Below are positions 43,006 through 52,247 of a DNA stretch of 64,000 bases, piece after piece. Origin of the DNA: JB111 sp049856175 (GTDB lineage Bacteria > Actinomycetota > Actinomycetes > Actinomycetales > Actinomycetaceae). A program made the position numbers and the translations under genes. The stretch's first letter is position 1; every line of letters begins with the position of its first letter. Below the pieces are notes generated by a model. The model did not search any database, was not told where the DNA came from, and saw nothing but the letters and a program-made list of their open reading frames with translations. Where the stretch lies: assembly GCF_049856175.1 (NCBI RefSeq), contig NZ_JBNDNA010000015.1, positions 12,126-76,125 of the forward strand. The letters are read 5' to 3'.

Positions 43006-44592
43006 TCACGCGCCGGTGGCGTGGCGATCGAGGAACTCGTAGACCTCGGTGTCGTCGACGCCGGGGAACGTGCCCGGCGGGAGAGCGGCGAGCAGGTGAC
43101 TGTGCGCGCGGGCGCTCGGCCAGGCGTGCGACTTCCACCGGCTCGCGAGCGCTGCCGGCGGGCGCCGGCAGCACGCCGGGTCCGGGCAGCTCGACCTCTG
43201 CCGCACGGACGTCTCGCGCCCCCGGAACCACTTCGCGTGGTCGAACGGGACGCCGACGTCGATCGCGAAGTCCCCGCCGTCGGTGCGCTCCACGTGCGTG
43301 GTGCACCAGTACGTGCCCCGCCCCATGTCCGTGTACTGGAAGTGGGTGGCGTAGCGGTCGACGTTGTCGAACACGCGGCGCGAGGCCCATCTCCGGCAGA
43401 CGATCTGACCCTCGACGGCGCCGGTGACGTCGGTGGGGAACGTGACGTCGTCGTTCTCGTAGGCCTTGTAGATCACCCCGTCCTCCCCGACGCGCAGGAA
43501 GTGCACCGGCAGACCGAGGTGCTCGGTGGCGAGGTTGGTGAACCGGTGCGCGGCGGTCTCGTAGGAGACCGCGAAGGCGTCGCGCAGGTCGTCGATCGCG
43601 AGGTCCCGCTCCTTCTTGGCGGCGGTGAGCAGGTCGGCGGCGGAGCGCTCGGGCACGAGCAGGGCGGCGGCGAAGTAGTTCGCCTCGACCCGCTGAGCGA
43701 GGAACTCCGCGTAGCCGCGGGGGTCGGCGTGCTCCAGGGCGAAGTGGCCGAGGGTCTGCAGGACGATCGTGCGCGGGTCGTGACCGCCCCGGGCCGTGAT
43801 CGGGAGGTAGATCCTGCGGTGGTGCAGGTCGGTGACCGAACGCGTGGAGCGGGGCAGGTCGTCGGTGCGGTGGATCGTGAAGCCGAGGTGCGCGGTGACG
43901 GCGGAGACCCCGCGGTCGGTCAGCGGTCCGCCCCGGTGGCCGACCGCCTCCGAGATCGCCGCCGCGACCTGCTCGATCTCCGCGAAGTAGTTGTCCCGCC
44001 CCCGCATCGTGGCGCGCAGCTCGGCGTTCGCGCGTCGGGCCTCCTCCGGCGTGGCCGAGCGGACCGTGGCGCTGCGGGCGAGCTCGGCGTGCAGGCCGAC
44101 GAGGGCCTCGAGCGCGTCGGAGGGCAGTTTCGCGGTGGCGCGCACGGAGGGCAGTCCGAGCGAGGCGTAGGTCGGGTCGGCCTGGGCGCGCTCGAGGGCG
44201 AGCTCGAGGGCGGCGCGCCGGGTCGGCGGCTCGGCGCGCATGAGGTCAGCGACCGGCACGTCGAGGGAGCGCGCGATCGCGTGGACGAGCGCGAGGCGGG
44301 GCTCGCGCCGTCCGTTCTCGATCTGGGAGAGCAGCGACGGCGCCCGGTCCACGCGTGCCGCCAGGTCGGCGAGCGTGAGGCCGGCGCCCTGGCGCGCGTG
44401 CCGGATGCGCCGGCCGAGGACGGCGAGGTCGAGCCCGTCGTCGCCGGCGCGTGGCTCGGCCCGTGCTCCGGTCCCGGCCGCGCTCCCCTGAGTGTCCGGC
44501 TCGCCGGGGTCCCCCGGTCCGGCCGGCGACGCGGCGGGCCGCCGAGCGGCTCCGGCGTCGTCGGGCGTGGTGATGCGTGTGCGCGCGGCCAT
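43006..44592 (-). CDS. ramB: RamB-like XRE-family regulator of acetate/glyoxylate metabolism
   Basis: 528 aa from the ATG at 44592 with GAGGGAGAAG upstream. A low-complexity first 50 residues is followed by the HTH (LGRRIRHARQGAGLTLADLAARV, residues 55-110), an IrrE/ImmA-like middle region with degenerate metal motif LGHFALEHADP, and a C-terminal Cys-rich domain (CRRW, YWCTTH, CPDPACC) typical of RamB and ScfR-type short-chain fatty acyl regulators. It faces aceA across a 133-base gap, as in Corynebacterium and Mycobacterium where RamB controls aceA and aceB and itself. Confidence 0.87.
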   Translation of the reverse strand: MAARTRITTPDDAGAARRPAASPAGPGDPGEPDTQGSAAGTGARAEPRAGDDGLDLAVLGRRIRHARQGAGLTLADLAARVDRAPSLLSQIENGRREPRLALVHAIARSLDVPVADLMRAEPPTRRAALELALERAQADPTYASLGLPSVRATAKLPSDALEALVGLHAELARSATVRSATPEEARRANAELRATMRGRDNYFAEIEQVAAAISEAVGHRGGPLTDRGVSAVTAHLGFTIHRTDDLPRSTRSVTDLHHRRIYLPITARGGHDPRTIVLQTLGHFALEHADPRGYAEFLAQRVEANYFAAALLVPERSAADLLTAAKKERDLAIDDLRDAFAVSYETAAHRFTNLATEHLGLPVHFLRVGEDGVIYKAYENDDVTFPTDVTGAVEGQIVCRRWASRRVFDNVDRYATHFQYTDMGRGTYWCTTHVERTDGGDFAIDVGVPFDHAKWFRGRETSVRQRSSCPDPACCRRPPAALASRWKSHAWPSARAHSHLLAALPPGTFPGVDDTEVYEFLDRHATGA

Positions 44593-44618
44593 CTCTTCTC
44601 CCTCGGTGAAGATCGCTC

Positions 44619-44630
44619 GAACTTTACACA
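44619..44630 (+). promoter_or_regulatory. RamB-box-like site
   Basis: GAACTTTACACA matches 9 of 12 positions of the RamB consensus (AAACTTTGCAAA as recalled for C. glutamicum). It lies 27 bases before the regulator start and 96 before aceA, fitting dual autoregulation and aceA control. The rest of the gap shows no obvious second box. Confidence 0.45.
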
Positions 44631-44725
44631 GATCCGTGCTGGATGGGACGGCCACCGCTCGCGAACGTGTACTCATCGCGGATTTCACCCGATCTCCGCG
44701 GAGAGCCACGAGGAAGAGGCATCCC

Positions 44726-46090
<1,365 letters not shown>

Positions 46091-46147
46091 CGACGACGTC
46101 GCCCGACCGACACCCCACCGACGCACCACGCGCAAGGAGCCACAGCC

Positions 46148-46975
46148 ATGACCCTCACCGACACCCGGCCCGCACACGGCGCCACCACGATCCCCCGCCC
46201 GACGGCGAACACCCGCACCACCGGTGCGCCACCCGTCGTCGTCGGCGTGCGGCGTGACTCCAGGCGGGTCCCCTCACCCGACGCCCTCGCCCTCATCGGA
46301 GCCCTCCACGCGCGCTTCGACGGCGAGCGGGGCGAGCTCCTGGCCGAGCGGAGGCGCCGCGGGCAGTCCGCGGCGGACGGCGCCCTGCTCGGCCCCGGGC
46401 CCAAGGCGCGCCGTGTGCGCGAGGACCCGACGTGGCGGGTTCGCCAAACCTCCGGCCGGACCACCGTCGTCGCGCGACCCCGGGGCTGGGAGGCCGTCGA
46501 GGAGCGCCTCGAGGTCGCCGGCCGTCCGGCGTCCGCGACCCTCGTCGACGTCGGGCTGCACGTCTTCGACGCCCGTGCCCGCCTCGCCCACGGTCCCGGG
46601 CTCGAGATCCGACCGACGGGTCTCCAGTGCCACCGGGAGGCGCGGCTGTGGCACGACGTGCTGACCGTCGCGGAGGACCGGCTGGGGCTGGCGCGCGGTT
46701 CGGTCAGGGTGCGGATCGTCCTCGACAGCGTCGCTGCCGGCCTCGAGGCGGAGGAGATCCTCTTCGAGCTGCGCGAGCGGGCCACCGCCGTCGAGATCGG
46801 CGACGTCGACGCGCTGATCGCGGAGGCGGCCGACCTCCGCGCGCGTACCGCCCAGGTGCACGCGGGATGCGGGGAGGTCGGTCCGACGTCGACGTCCGTT
46901 CGAGGTCTCCCGGAGCGGGCCGCCGAGATGTGGCGGCGCCGCTACGCGGGGCCGGCCAGCGGGATCACGGCCTGA
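46148..46975 (+). CDS. Shrunken malate synthase A-like protein, probably not catalytic
   Basis: 275 aa versus about 530 for malate synthase A, in the canonical aceB place 58 bases after aceA with AAGGAGCC before ATG. N-terminal SPDALALIGALHARFDGERGELLAERRRR and RTTVVARPRGWEAVEERLEVAG match malate synthase A, including the substrate Arg of RPRGW. HREARLWHDVLTVAEDRLGL and EAEEILFELRER match the middle. The segment with FEDA/TWDN between them is missing, the Mg-ligand Glu aligns with Asp in IVLDSVAAG, and the whole C-terminal half with the catalytic Asp is absent. The frame is intact without stops or frameshifts, so this is a stable remnant or repurposed protein. Confidence 0.7.
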   Translation: MTLTDTRPAHGATTIPRPTANTRTTGAPPVVVGVRRDSRRVPSPDALALIGALHARFDGERGELLAERRRRGQSAADGALLGPGPKARRVREDPTWRVRQTSGRTTVVARPRGWEAVEERLEVAGRPASATLVDVGLHVFDARARLAHGPGLEIRPTGLQCHREARLWHDVLTVAEDRLGLARGSVRVRIVLDSVAAGLEAEEILFELRERATAVEIGDVDALIAEAADLRARTAQVHAGCGEVGPTSTSVRGLPERAAEMWRRRYAGPASGITA

Positions 46976-47562
46976 ACCTGGTGGAGCGGCCCACCAGCGG
47001 GTCCCTCGCCGAGCCGGGAGGAGACGAGCTCGACGGCGTCCGCCCGCCAGGTGGGACCCTCGTAGACCGCGAGGGCGGAGGCGAGGCCGGCCATGTCGGT
47101 CCCGCGCGATCGGCGCGACTCGCGCGCGACGGTGAGGTGGGCACGGCGACGCTCCTGGCGACCGCGGCCGTTGCCGCGCGCGGGCGCTCCCGGTTCGTCG
47201 TCGTCCTGGTCCTCCGGGTCGGGCGGGCGGACGTAGGGGGCGTCGGCGGCGTCGGCCATGAGCACGGTGAGCCGCGCGGTCTCCCCGCCGACGCCGACCC
47301 ACAGGATGCGGCCGGAGAAGGACCCGCCACCACGCAGGCGCAGGTCGAGCGGGGCGTGCCGGGCGGCGGCCTCGGCGAGTGAATCGGCGACGTCGCCGAC
47401 CGCGCCGTCGGGCACCTCGCCGTAGAAGGCCACGGTGACGTGCTGCTGGTCGACCGGCACCCAGCGCAGGGGCGCGCCAGCGCCGAGACGGAGGTTGGTC
47501 AGCGGCAGCTCGAGGTGGTCGAGCACCTCGGCGGGCGGCCGGATCGCAGCGAAGAGGCGCAT
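46942..47562 (-). CDS. thpR: RNA 2',3'-cyclic phosphodiesterase (2'-5' RNA ligase family)
   Basis: 206 aa. Two HxTx motifs of the 2H phosphoesterase fold: DQQHVTVAFYG near residue 40 and RRAHLTVARES near 143. N-terminal MRLFAAIRPPAEVLDHLE is typical of ThpR. An Asp/Pro-rich insertion (PPDPEDQDDDEPGAP) between the halves is lineage-specific. It opens 2',3'-cyclic phosphates to 2'-phosphates. Convergent with, and overlapping by 34 bases, the malate synthase-like gene. The 277 bases upstream hold no visible gene. Confidence 0.88.
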   Translation of the reverse strand: MRLFAAIRPPAEVLDHLELPLTNLRLGAGAPLRWVPVDQQHVTVAFYGEVPDGAVGDVADSLAEAAARHAPLDLRLRGGGSFSGRILWVGVGGETARLTVLMADAADAPYVRPPDPEDQDDDEPGAPARGNGRGRQERRRAHLTVARESRRSRGTDMAGLASALAVYEGPTWRADAVELVSSRLGEGPAGGPLHQVQAVIPLAGPA

Positions 47563-47839
47563 CGGGTCAGCCTCTCCCCCGCCGGGCGCCGGCGTCCATC
47601 CGAATCGTTGGGCTGAAAGGGGTCGTACGCGTGGACGGGCGTGGGGGGTCCGTCAGCCGGTCCGTCGCGTGGCCGCCTCGATGTCGAGGCCGGTCATCGA
47701 GCCAGGCTCTCGAGCAGCGCACGCGGTCAGCAGCGATCGCTCGCCGGCACACACACGGTCACGACGCTGCGGCCAGATCACGGCGCGGAGGCCCGTCGGG
47801 TCAGCGTCACGCTCGGGTCTCGGGTCACTGACGCGCAGC

Positions 47840-48496
47840 TCAGCCCTGCGCGGGCGACGGCGCCGAGGACACCTTCCCCAGCTCGACGGACCGCGCGGCC
47901 AGCACGCGCAGCATGTCCCTCAGGTCCTCCTGCGGCGGTCGCGGTTCCACCCAGCCGCTCGCGAGGCGCAGGGCGAGTCCGTCGATGAAGGCGTGGAGGT
48001 GTCCTGCCAGTCGTTCCTGCTCCCGAGGAAGTTCCTCCGGGTAGTCGGGGACGGTCTCGGCACCCGCGAGCAGGAGGACTAGCTGACGGTGGAACATCCG
48101 CTTGCCCGTCCAGGCCCAGCTCAGTTCCTCGGCCGCGATGCCGGGATCCACGTAGAGCGCGAGCCAGATGCGGTGCTCCGCGTCCCGCTCGGCGTCCAGC
48201 GGCAGGATCTGCTCGACCATGTGGGCCACCAGCTCGACAGGGTCGAGACCGTCGTTGCGACCGTTTCGCACGACGTCCCCGACGCGGCGCTGCACCTGTC
48301 CTGCGACGTGCTCGAGCATGAGCGACTCGAGGGCTGCCGTGGACGGGACGTAGTGCCGCACCGCCCCCGCGGACCAGCCGGTGGCGTCCGCCAGCGCGCG
48401 CACCGTCGCCGCACGCCGCCCACCGCGGGCCACGAGCTCGAGCGCCGCACGGGTGACTTCCTCGCGACGCGCGCCGTGGTCGACGATCTTCGGCAC
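47840..48496 (-). CDS. TetR-family transcriptional regulator
   Basis: 218 aa from a GTG at 48496. N-terminal HTH: REEVTRAALELVARGGRRAATVRALADATGWSAGAVRHYV, with SAGAVRHYVPS as recognition helix, resembling BetI-type repressors. The C-terminal ligand domain is helical with a Trp-rich patch (ELSWAWTGKRMF). It starts 5 bases after the end of the DUF998 gene, so the pair is one operon and the regulator may control it. Ligand unknown. Confidence 0.86.
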   Translation of the reverse strand: MPKIVDHGARREEVTRAALELVARGGRRAATVRALADATGWSAGAVRHYVPSTAALESLMLEHVAGQVQRRVGDVVRNGRNDGLDPVELVAHMVEQILPLDAERDAEHRIWLALYVDPGIAAEELSWAWTGKRMFHRQLVLLLAGAETVPDYPEELPREQERLAGHLHAFIDGLALRLASGWVEPRPPQEDLRDMLRVLAARSVELGKVSSAPSPAQG

Positions 48497-48500
48497 GGCG

Positions 48501-49196
48501 CTACCGTCCCGCCGCGCGGGGAGCCGGACTGCCGCCGCGCGCACCACGGGCGTCGGGCGCCCGAGAGGCCCGCATCGCCGCGGCACCGGCCAGGACCAGC
48601 CACAGGAGGAACGGCCACGCGGCGGCCCGCTCGAGGATGCCGAACGGTAGCGACCATGCCGTCGGCGCCATGAGCAGGAGGAGCCCGAAGATCGTCACGA
48701 TGCCCGCGATCAGGGTGGTCCGGCCGAGCGCGGCGCGCGACCGGAGCCAGCCCGAGCCGATGAGGATCAGGGCCACGCTCTGGGCGAGGAAACCGATCAT
48801 CGCGATGATCGTGTGGAGCGTGAGGTCCACGTCCGAGGGCCACAGCCCGGCGCCCGCCTGCCCCAGCCCGCCGGCGACGAGGAGCCACGCCCCGATCCCG
48901 CCGCGCTTGCCAACCGGCAGGACCCGACGCAGCGCGAGGGCAGCCGCGGCGAACGCCAACCCGGTGACGATCCACGCGACGTTGAGGACCGTGTGCTCAG
49001 GTGAACAGATCTCCACGGGCCCGTCCGGGTAGGCGTCGGACGCGCCGCAGCCGACCCACCCGAGGTCACTGATCGCCTGCTCCGCGAAGGAGTACGGGGC
49101 GGACGAGCGGACGCCCGACCAGAGCTCCGCCCCGACGGCGGCCAGGCCGGAGACGATCCACACGATGCCTGCGATCGGCCACCAGTGTTTTCGCAT
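48501..49196 (-). CDS. DUF998 family membrane protein
   Basis: 231 aa from the ATG at 49196. Six or so hydrophobic helices; the first helix WWPIAGIVWIVSGLAAVGAE is followed by SFAEQAISDLGW, the DUF998 signature. An extracytoplasmic loop holds two cysteines (GWVGCGASD, VEICSPEH). The C-terminal tail is Arg/Gly-rich. Function unknown. First gene of the operon with the TetR regulator. Confidence 0.82.
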   Translation of the reverse strand: MRKHWWPIAGIVWIVSGLAAVGAELWSGVRSSAPYSFAEQAISDLGWVGCGASDAYPDGPVEICSPEHTVLNVAWIVTGLAFAAAALALRRVLPVGKRGGIGAWLLVAGGLGQAGAGLWPSDVDLTLHTIIAMIGFLAQSVALILIGSGWLRSRAALGRTTLIAGIVTIFGLLLLMAPTAWSLPFGILERAAAWPFLLWLVLAGAAAMRASRAPDARGARGGSPAPRAAGR

Positions 49197-49364
49197 GCTG
49201 TATGCAAACAGATCGGGCAGGTGCGCGCCAGCCGGATGACCAGGCTGCCGTCCTCGTCGAGCTCGGAGCATGACTCGCCCGCGACAACTCGTGCGACCTG
49301 CCGACCCGTGTCCCCGGCCGGCTGGTCCATTCGCCCTGCGCAGGACCGGCCCGGCCCCGCACCC

Positions 49365-50831
49365 TCACACCGTCGGCGTGCCACCCGCCCGCCGGTCGCG
49401 CTGGTCCTTGATCGCCACGACGAGCGTCGCCACGACCACCAGCGTCACGAGGCCGAAGCCGACCGACGCCGCCGTCGGCCAGTCGGTGACCTCGAGCGTG
49501 CTGAACACCGCCGCCGTGATCACCGCGATCCCGATCGACGTCCCGATCCGCTGACCGGTCTGCATGATCGCGCCCGAGCTGCCCGCATACCGCAGCGGCA
49601 CCTCCGCGAGCGTGAGCGTCTGGTTCGGGCTGACCACGCAGCCCTGCGCGGCCCCGATGAAGGACAGGGACAGCATGAGCCACCAGACGCTCAGGCCCGC
49701 GACGTCATGCAGGACCACCACCACGATGCTCAGCAGCAGGCCGACCAGGGCCACGAGCAGGCCACCGATCACCAGCTTGCGCCCATACGTCAGCACGCGC
49801 TTGCCCGCCCAGTTCGCACCGATCGCCGACAGCACCGCCGACGGCAACCCGATAGTCCCGGCCTCGAGCGCGGACCGCCCGTCGCCCTGCTGCATGTACA
49901 GCGCGACGAGCACCCACACGCTCGTCATCCCCAGGAAGTACAGGGTGATCATCAGCGCCCCGTTGCTGAAGCTGCGGGTGCGGAAGATGCTGAGATCCAC
50001 CATCGGACTGCGCCCGGTGCGCGCGTACCGCCGCTCCCACCACACCCAGACACGCACGAGCAGCAGCCCGACCGGCACGAGCAGCCAGAGGATCGCCGAC
50101 CCGCGCCCCTCCATGAACGGCAGCAGGATCGCGAGGACCGCGGCGCCGAGGAGCAGCGCACCGACGGGGTCCAGCGAGCGCTCGGCCCGGGTGGCGGGGT
50201 CGGCGTGCCGACGGGAGCGGATGAGAGGCCTGGGGAACCACAGCAGCCCCAGGACGATCGTGGCGATCCCGACGGGCACGTTGACGAGGAACGTCAGCCG
50301 CCAGCCGAGCTCGGGGCCGCCGGCGTTGATGAGCACGCCGCCGAGCACCGGGCCGATGCCCACCGAGACCCCGACCGCCGCGCCGAAGTAGCCGAACGCG
50401 CGGGCGCGCTCGGCGCCGCGGAAGTACTGCTGGATCATCCCGACGCCCTGCGGGTTGATGAGGCCCGAGCCCACGCCCTGGACGAACCGGGTGATGTTGA
50501 GCCACTCCGAGCTGGGCGCCGCGCTGGCGGCGATCGAGGAGGCGGTGAAGATGGCCAGCCCGATGAGGAAGATGCCGCCGCGGCCCATGACGTCGCCCGC
50601 GCGGCCGGCGGCCACGAGCACGACGCCGAACGTCAGCGCATACCCGGACAGCACCCACTGCAGGTCCGACGCCGAGGCGCCGAGCCCCTCCTGCATCGAC
50701 GGCAGCGCGACGTTGACGATGCTCACCGCGATCAGCGACATGAAGATGGCGCCGAGCACCACCATGAGGATCCGCCAGCGCGCGGGGTCCGGGGCGTCGA
50801 CCGACCGGTCCGGCTCAGTCTCGGCCCGCAC
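49365..50831 (-). CDS. MFS transporter of the DHA2 (EmrB/QacA) type
   Basis: 488 aa from a GTG at 50831 with GGAGGAGGGAG upstream. About 14 helices. Motif A-like region GRAGDVMGRGGIFLIG, motif C-like ARAFGYFGAAVGVSVGIGPVLGG, and the DHA2 feature SIVNVALPSMQEGLGASASDLQWVLSGYAL. These export drugs or metabolites with protons. The 160 bases upstream show no regulator gene; substrate is not evident. Confidence 0.9.
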   Translation of the reverse strand: MRAETEPDRSVDAPDPARWRILMVVLGAIFMSLIAVSIVNVALPSMQEGLGASASDLQWVLSGYALTFGVVLVAAGRAGDVMGRGGIFLIGLAIFTASSIAASAAPSSEWLNITRFVQGVGSGLINPQGVGMIQQYFRGAERARAFGYFGAAVGVSVGIGPVLGGVLINAGGPELGWRLTFLVNVPVGIATIVLGLLWFPRPLIRSRRHADPATRAERSLDPVGALLLGAAVLAILLPFMEGRGSAILWLLVPVGLLLVRVWVWWERRYARTGRSPMVDLSIFRTRSFSNGALMITLYFLGMTSVWVLVALYMQQGDGRSALEAGTIGLPSAVLSAIGANWAGKRVLTYGRKLVIGGLLVALVGLLLSIVVVVLHDVAGLSVWWLMLSLSFIGAAQGCVVSPNQTLTLAEVPLRYAGSSGAIMQTGQRIGTSIGIAVITAAVFSTLEVTDWPTAASVGFGLVTLVVVATLVVAIKDQRDRRAGGTPTV

Positions 50832-50991
50832 CGATCAGCTCCCTCCTCCTGGCCGTGGGCGCGCGCCGCACGGACATGCCCGACGACGAAGGGCGCTCCC
50901 GCCCCGCGCTCGTCGTCCCGGCCAGCCTACGTCGCACGCCGAGCATGGCGCCGGGGTGATCAGGTCCCGCCGTCGCGTCGCTCCACCGAGG

Positions 50992-51450
50992 TCATGCCGT
51001 GGCGTCACCACCGCCCGTACCGGTCGTCCCCCACTGCCGCATGGCCTCGCGGATGTGCGGCGGGGCGAGAAGGAACGTGGGGGCGAGCTCCTCCCAGCCG
51101 CGTTCCTTCGTGCGCCGGGCGTAGGCCTCGTGGTCGGCGTCGATGCTGCTCGCCGTCGGGTCGAGCCCGCGGGAGTCCTCGCCGAGCAGTGTGAGGTGGT
51201 ACATCCACATCGAGCCGTCGGCCTCGCGGTTGAGGAACGTCGCCTCGAACGCGACACGTTCGTCGGCCAGCGTCGCCTCGCACTCGTCGTAGCGGTCGTG
51301 CAGCGTGGACATCCACTCGTCGAACGTGGCTTCCGCGCCGTCGAGCAGCCTGGCACGGCTCAGCTCGAGGCGCAGCCCGGGCGGCACCGACGCGGGCATC
51401 GGGTGGCGGCCCCGGTCGTCGTCGGTCGGTCGGAACGGGATGGGCTCCAT
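50992..51450 (-). CDS. DUF6176 family protein
   Basis: 152 aa. The core LRLELSRARLLDGAEATFDEWMSTLHDRYDEC and VAFEATFLNREADGSMWMYHLTL resemble the DUF6176 dimeric alpha-beta-barrel-like family. An ATG at 51399 (MPASVPPGLRLEL) is a possible shorter start. No function is known. It follows the winged-helix/nucleotidyltransferase gene by 9 bases on the same strand, so they are probably cotranscribed. Confidence 0.65.
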   Translation of the reverse strand: MEPIPFRPTDDDRGRHPMPASVPPGLRLELSRARLLDGAEATFDEWMSTLHDRYDECEATLADERVAFEATFLNREADGSMWMYHLTLLGEDSRGLDPTASSIDADHEAYARRTKERGWEELAPTFLLAPPHIREAMRQWGTTGTGGGDATA

Positions 51451-51459
51451 CCGCCGACC

Positions 51460-52065
51460 CTACGAGCCGTCGTTCGCTCGGCCCCACTGCGGCCGGTCTC
51501 CGATGAGGTCGAGCACCGGGCCTGCGGTGACCCGCGCACGGACGTCCGGCGCCGCCACCCACTCCGAGTTGGTCATGACGGTGGGGCGGACAGCGCGCCT
51601 GACGACCGGCTCGACGATCTCGCACACCTCGAAGACCTCCTCCGCATCGGCGGGGCCGATCACCATGACGTCGATGTCCCTGGGCGCCGGTCCCTCGATG
51701 CCACGGGCCCGGGCCGCGAAGGGGCCGTGGATGAACGCCTGGTCGATCCCGTCGACCGCCGACAGCGCATGCCCGAGCGCCGCGACGACGCCGGTGGACA
51801 CGAGCAGGATCTCCCGCAGCGGGGGCACGAGCGGGCTGTCCTCGTCGGCGCGCAGGAGCCTGGTGCGGCCGACGCGGCGCTCCGCCAGGATGCCGGCGTC
51901 CACCAGCCGCTCGACCTCGCGGTGCACCGTGGGATAGGCGAGCTCGGTAGCCGCCGCCAGATCGGTGACACCCAGCTCCCTGTCGCCGAGCAGGATCTCG
52001 GACAGGATCCGCGCCTGGCCCTCCGACCGGAAGATGGGCGCAGTCAACGGGGGCTGAGTTCTCAT
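51460..52065 (-). CDS. Winged-helix regulator fused to a nucleotidyltransferase-like domain
   Basis: 201 aa from the ATG at 52065. Residues 8-75 form an ArsR/MarR-like winged helix (ILSEILLGDRELGVTDLAAATELAYPTVHREVERLVDAGIL). Residues about 95-200 resemble an MNT-type nucleotidyltransferase domain with FIHGPFAARARGIEGPAPRDIDVMVIG, where the usual GSxxxGxxxxxSDxD is changed to HGPFAARARG...DID. A perfect 18-bp palindrome lies 4 bases before the ATG, and no ribosome site is visible. That suggests a leaderless, self-repressed gene. Followed by a DUF6176 gene. Confidence 0.75.
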   Translation of the reverse strand: MRTQPPLTAPIFRSEGQARILSEILLGDRELGVTDLAAATELAYPTVHREVERLVDAGILAERRVGRTRLLRADEDSPLVPPLREILLVSTGVVAALGHALSAVDGIDQAFIHGPFAARARGIEGPAPRDIDVMVIGPADAEEVFEVCEIVEPVVRRAVRPTVMTNSEWVAAPDVRARVTAGPVLDLIGDRPQWGRANDGS

Positions 52066-52068
52066 GAA

Positions 52069-52086
52069 ACGGACAATATTGTCCGT
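52069..52086. promoter_or_regulatory. Perfect 18-bp palindrome, probable operator
   Basis: ACGGACAATATTGTCCGT is its own reverse complement and ends 4 bases before the start codon of the winged-helix protein. AT-rich centre in a GC-rich genome and the position point to an operator bound by the protein itself, covering the transcription start. Confidence 0.7.
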
Positions 52087-52247
52087 CTTACCGAGAGGTC
52101 GTCCGTACACACATCCGGGCCCGTCGCCGGTACATGCATCCGGATCCGACGACGACGAGTGTTCCGGTCCGGGCCCGTCGGCGCTGCCCTGAGGGCCGAC
52201 CTACGCGCTCGGACGGCACCGAGCGCCCGCGCCGGTTCACACCGGAC

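Noticed and set aside
46148..46975. Frameshifted full-length malate synthase
   Set aside because: The missing middle and C-terminal blocks are not found in any frame within or after the gene; the next DNA encodes thpR. It is a deletion-type shortening, not a frameshift.
47563..47839. Possible small gene or tRNA in the thpR-TetR gap
   Set aside because: Open frames lack ribosome sites or known domains and no cloverleaf with a GTTCGA-type T arm was found.
49197..49364. Cysteine-containing small frame upstream of the DUF998 gene (CPICLHTAC)
   Set aside because: It runs out of frame into the DUF998 gene, has no ribosome site and no conserved zinc-ribbon spacing that I can support.
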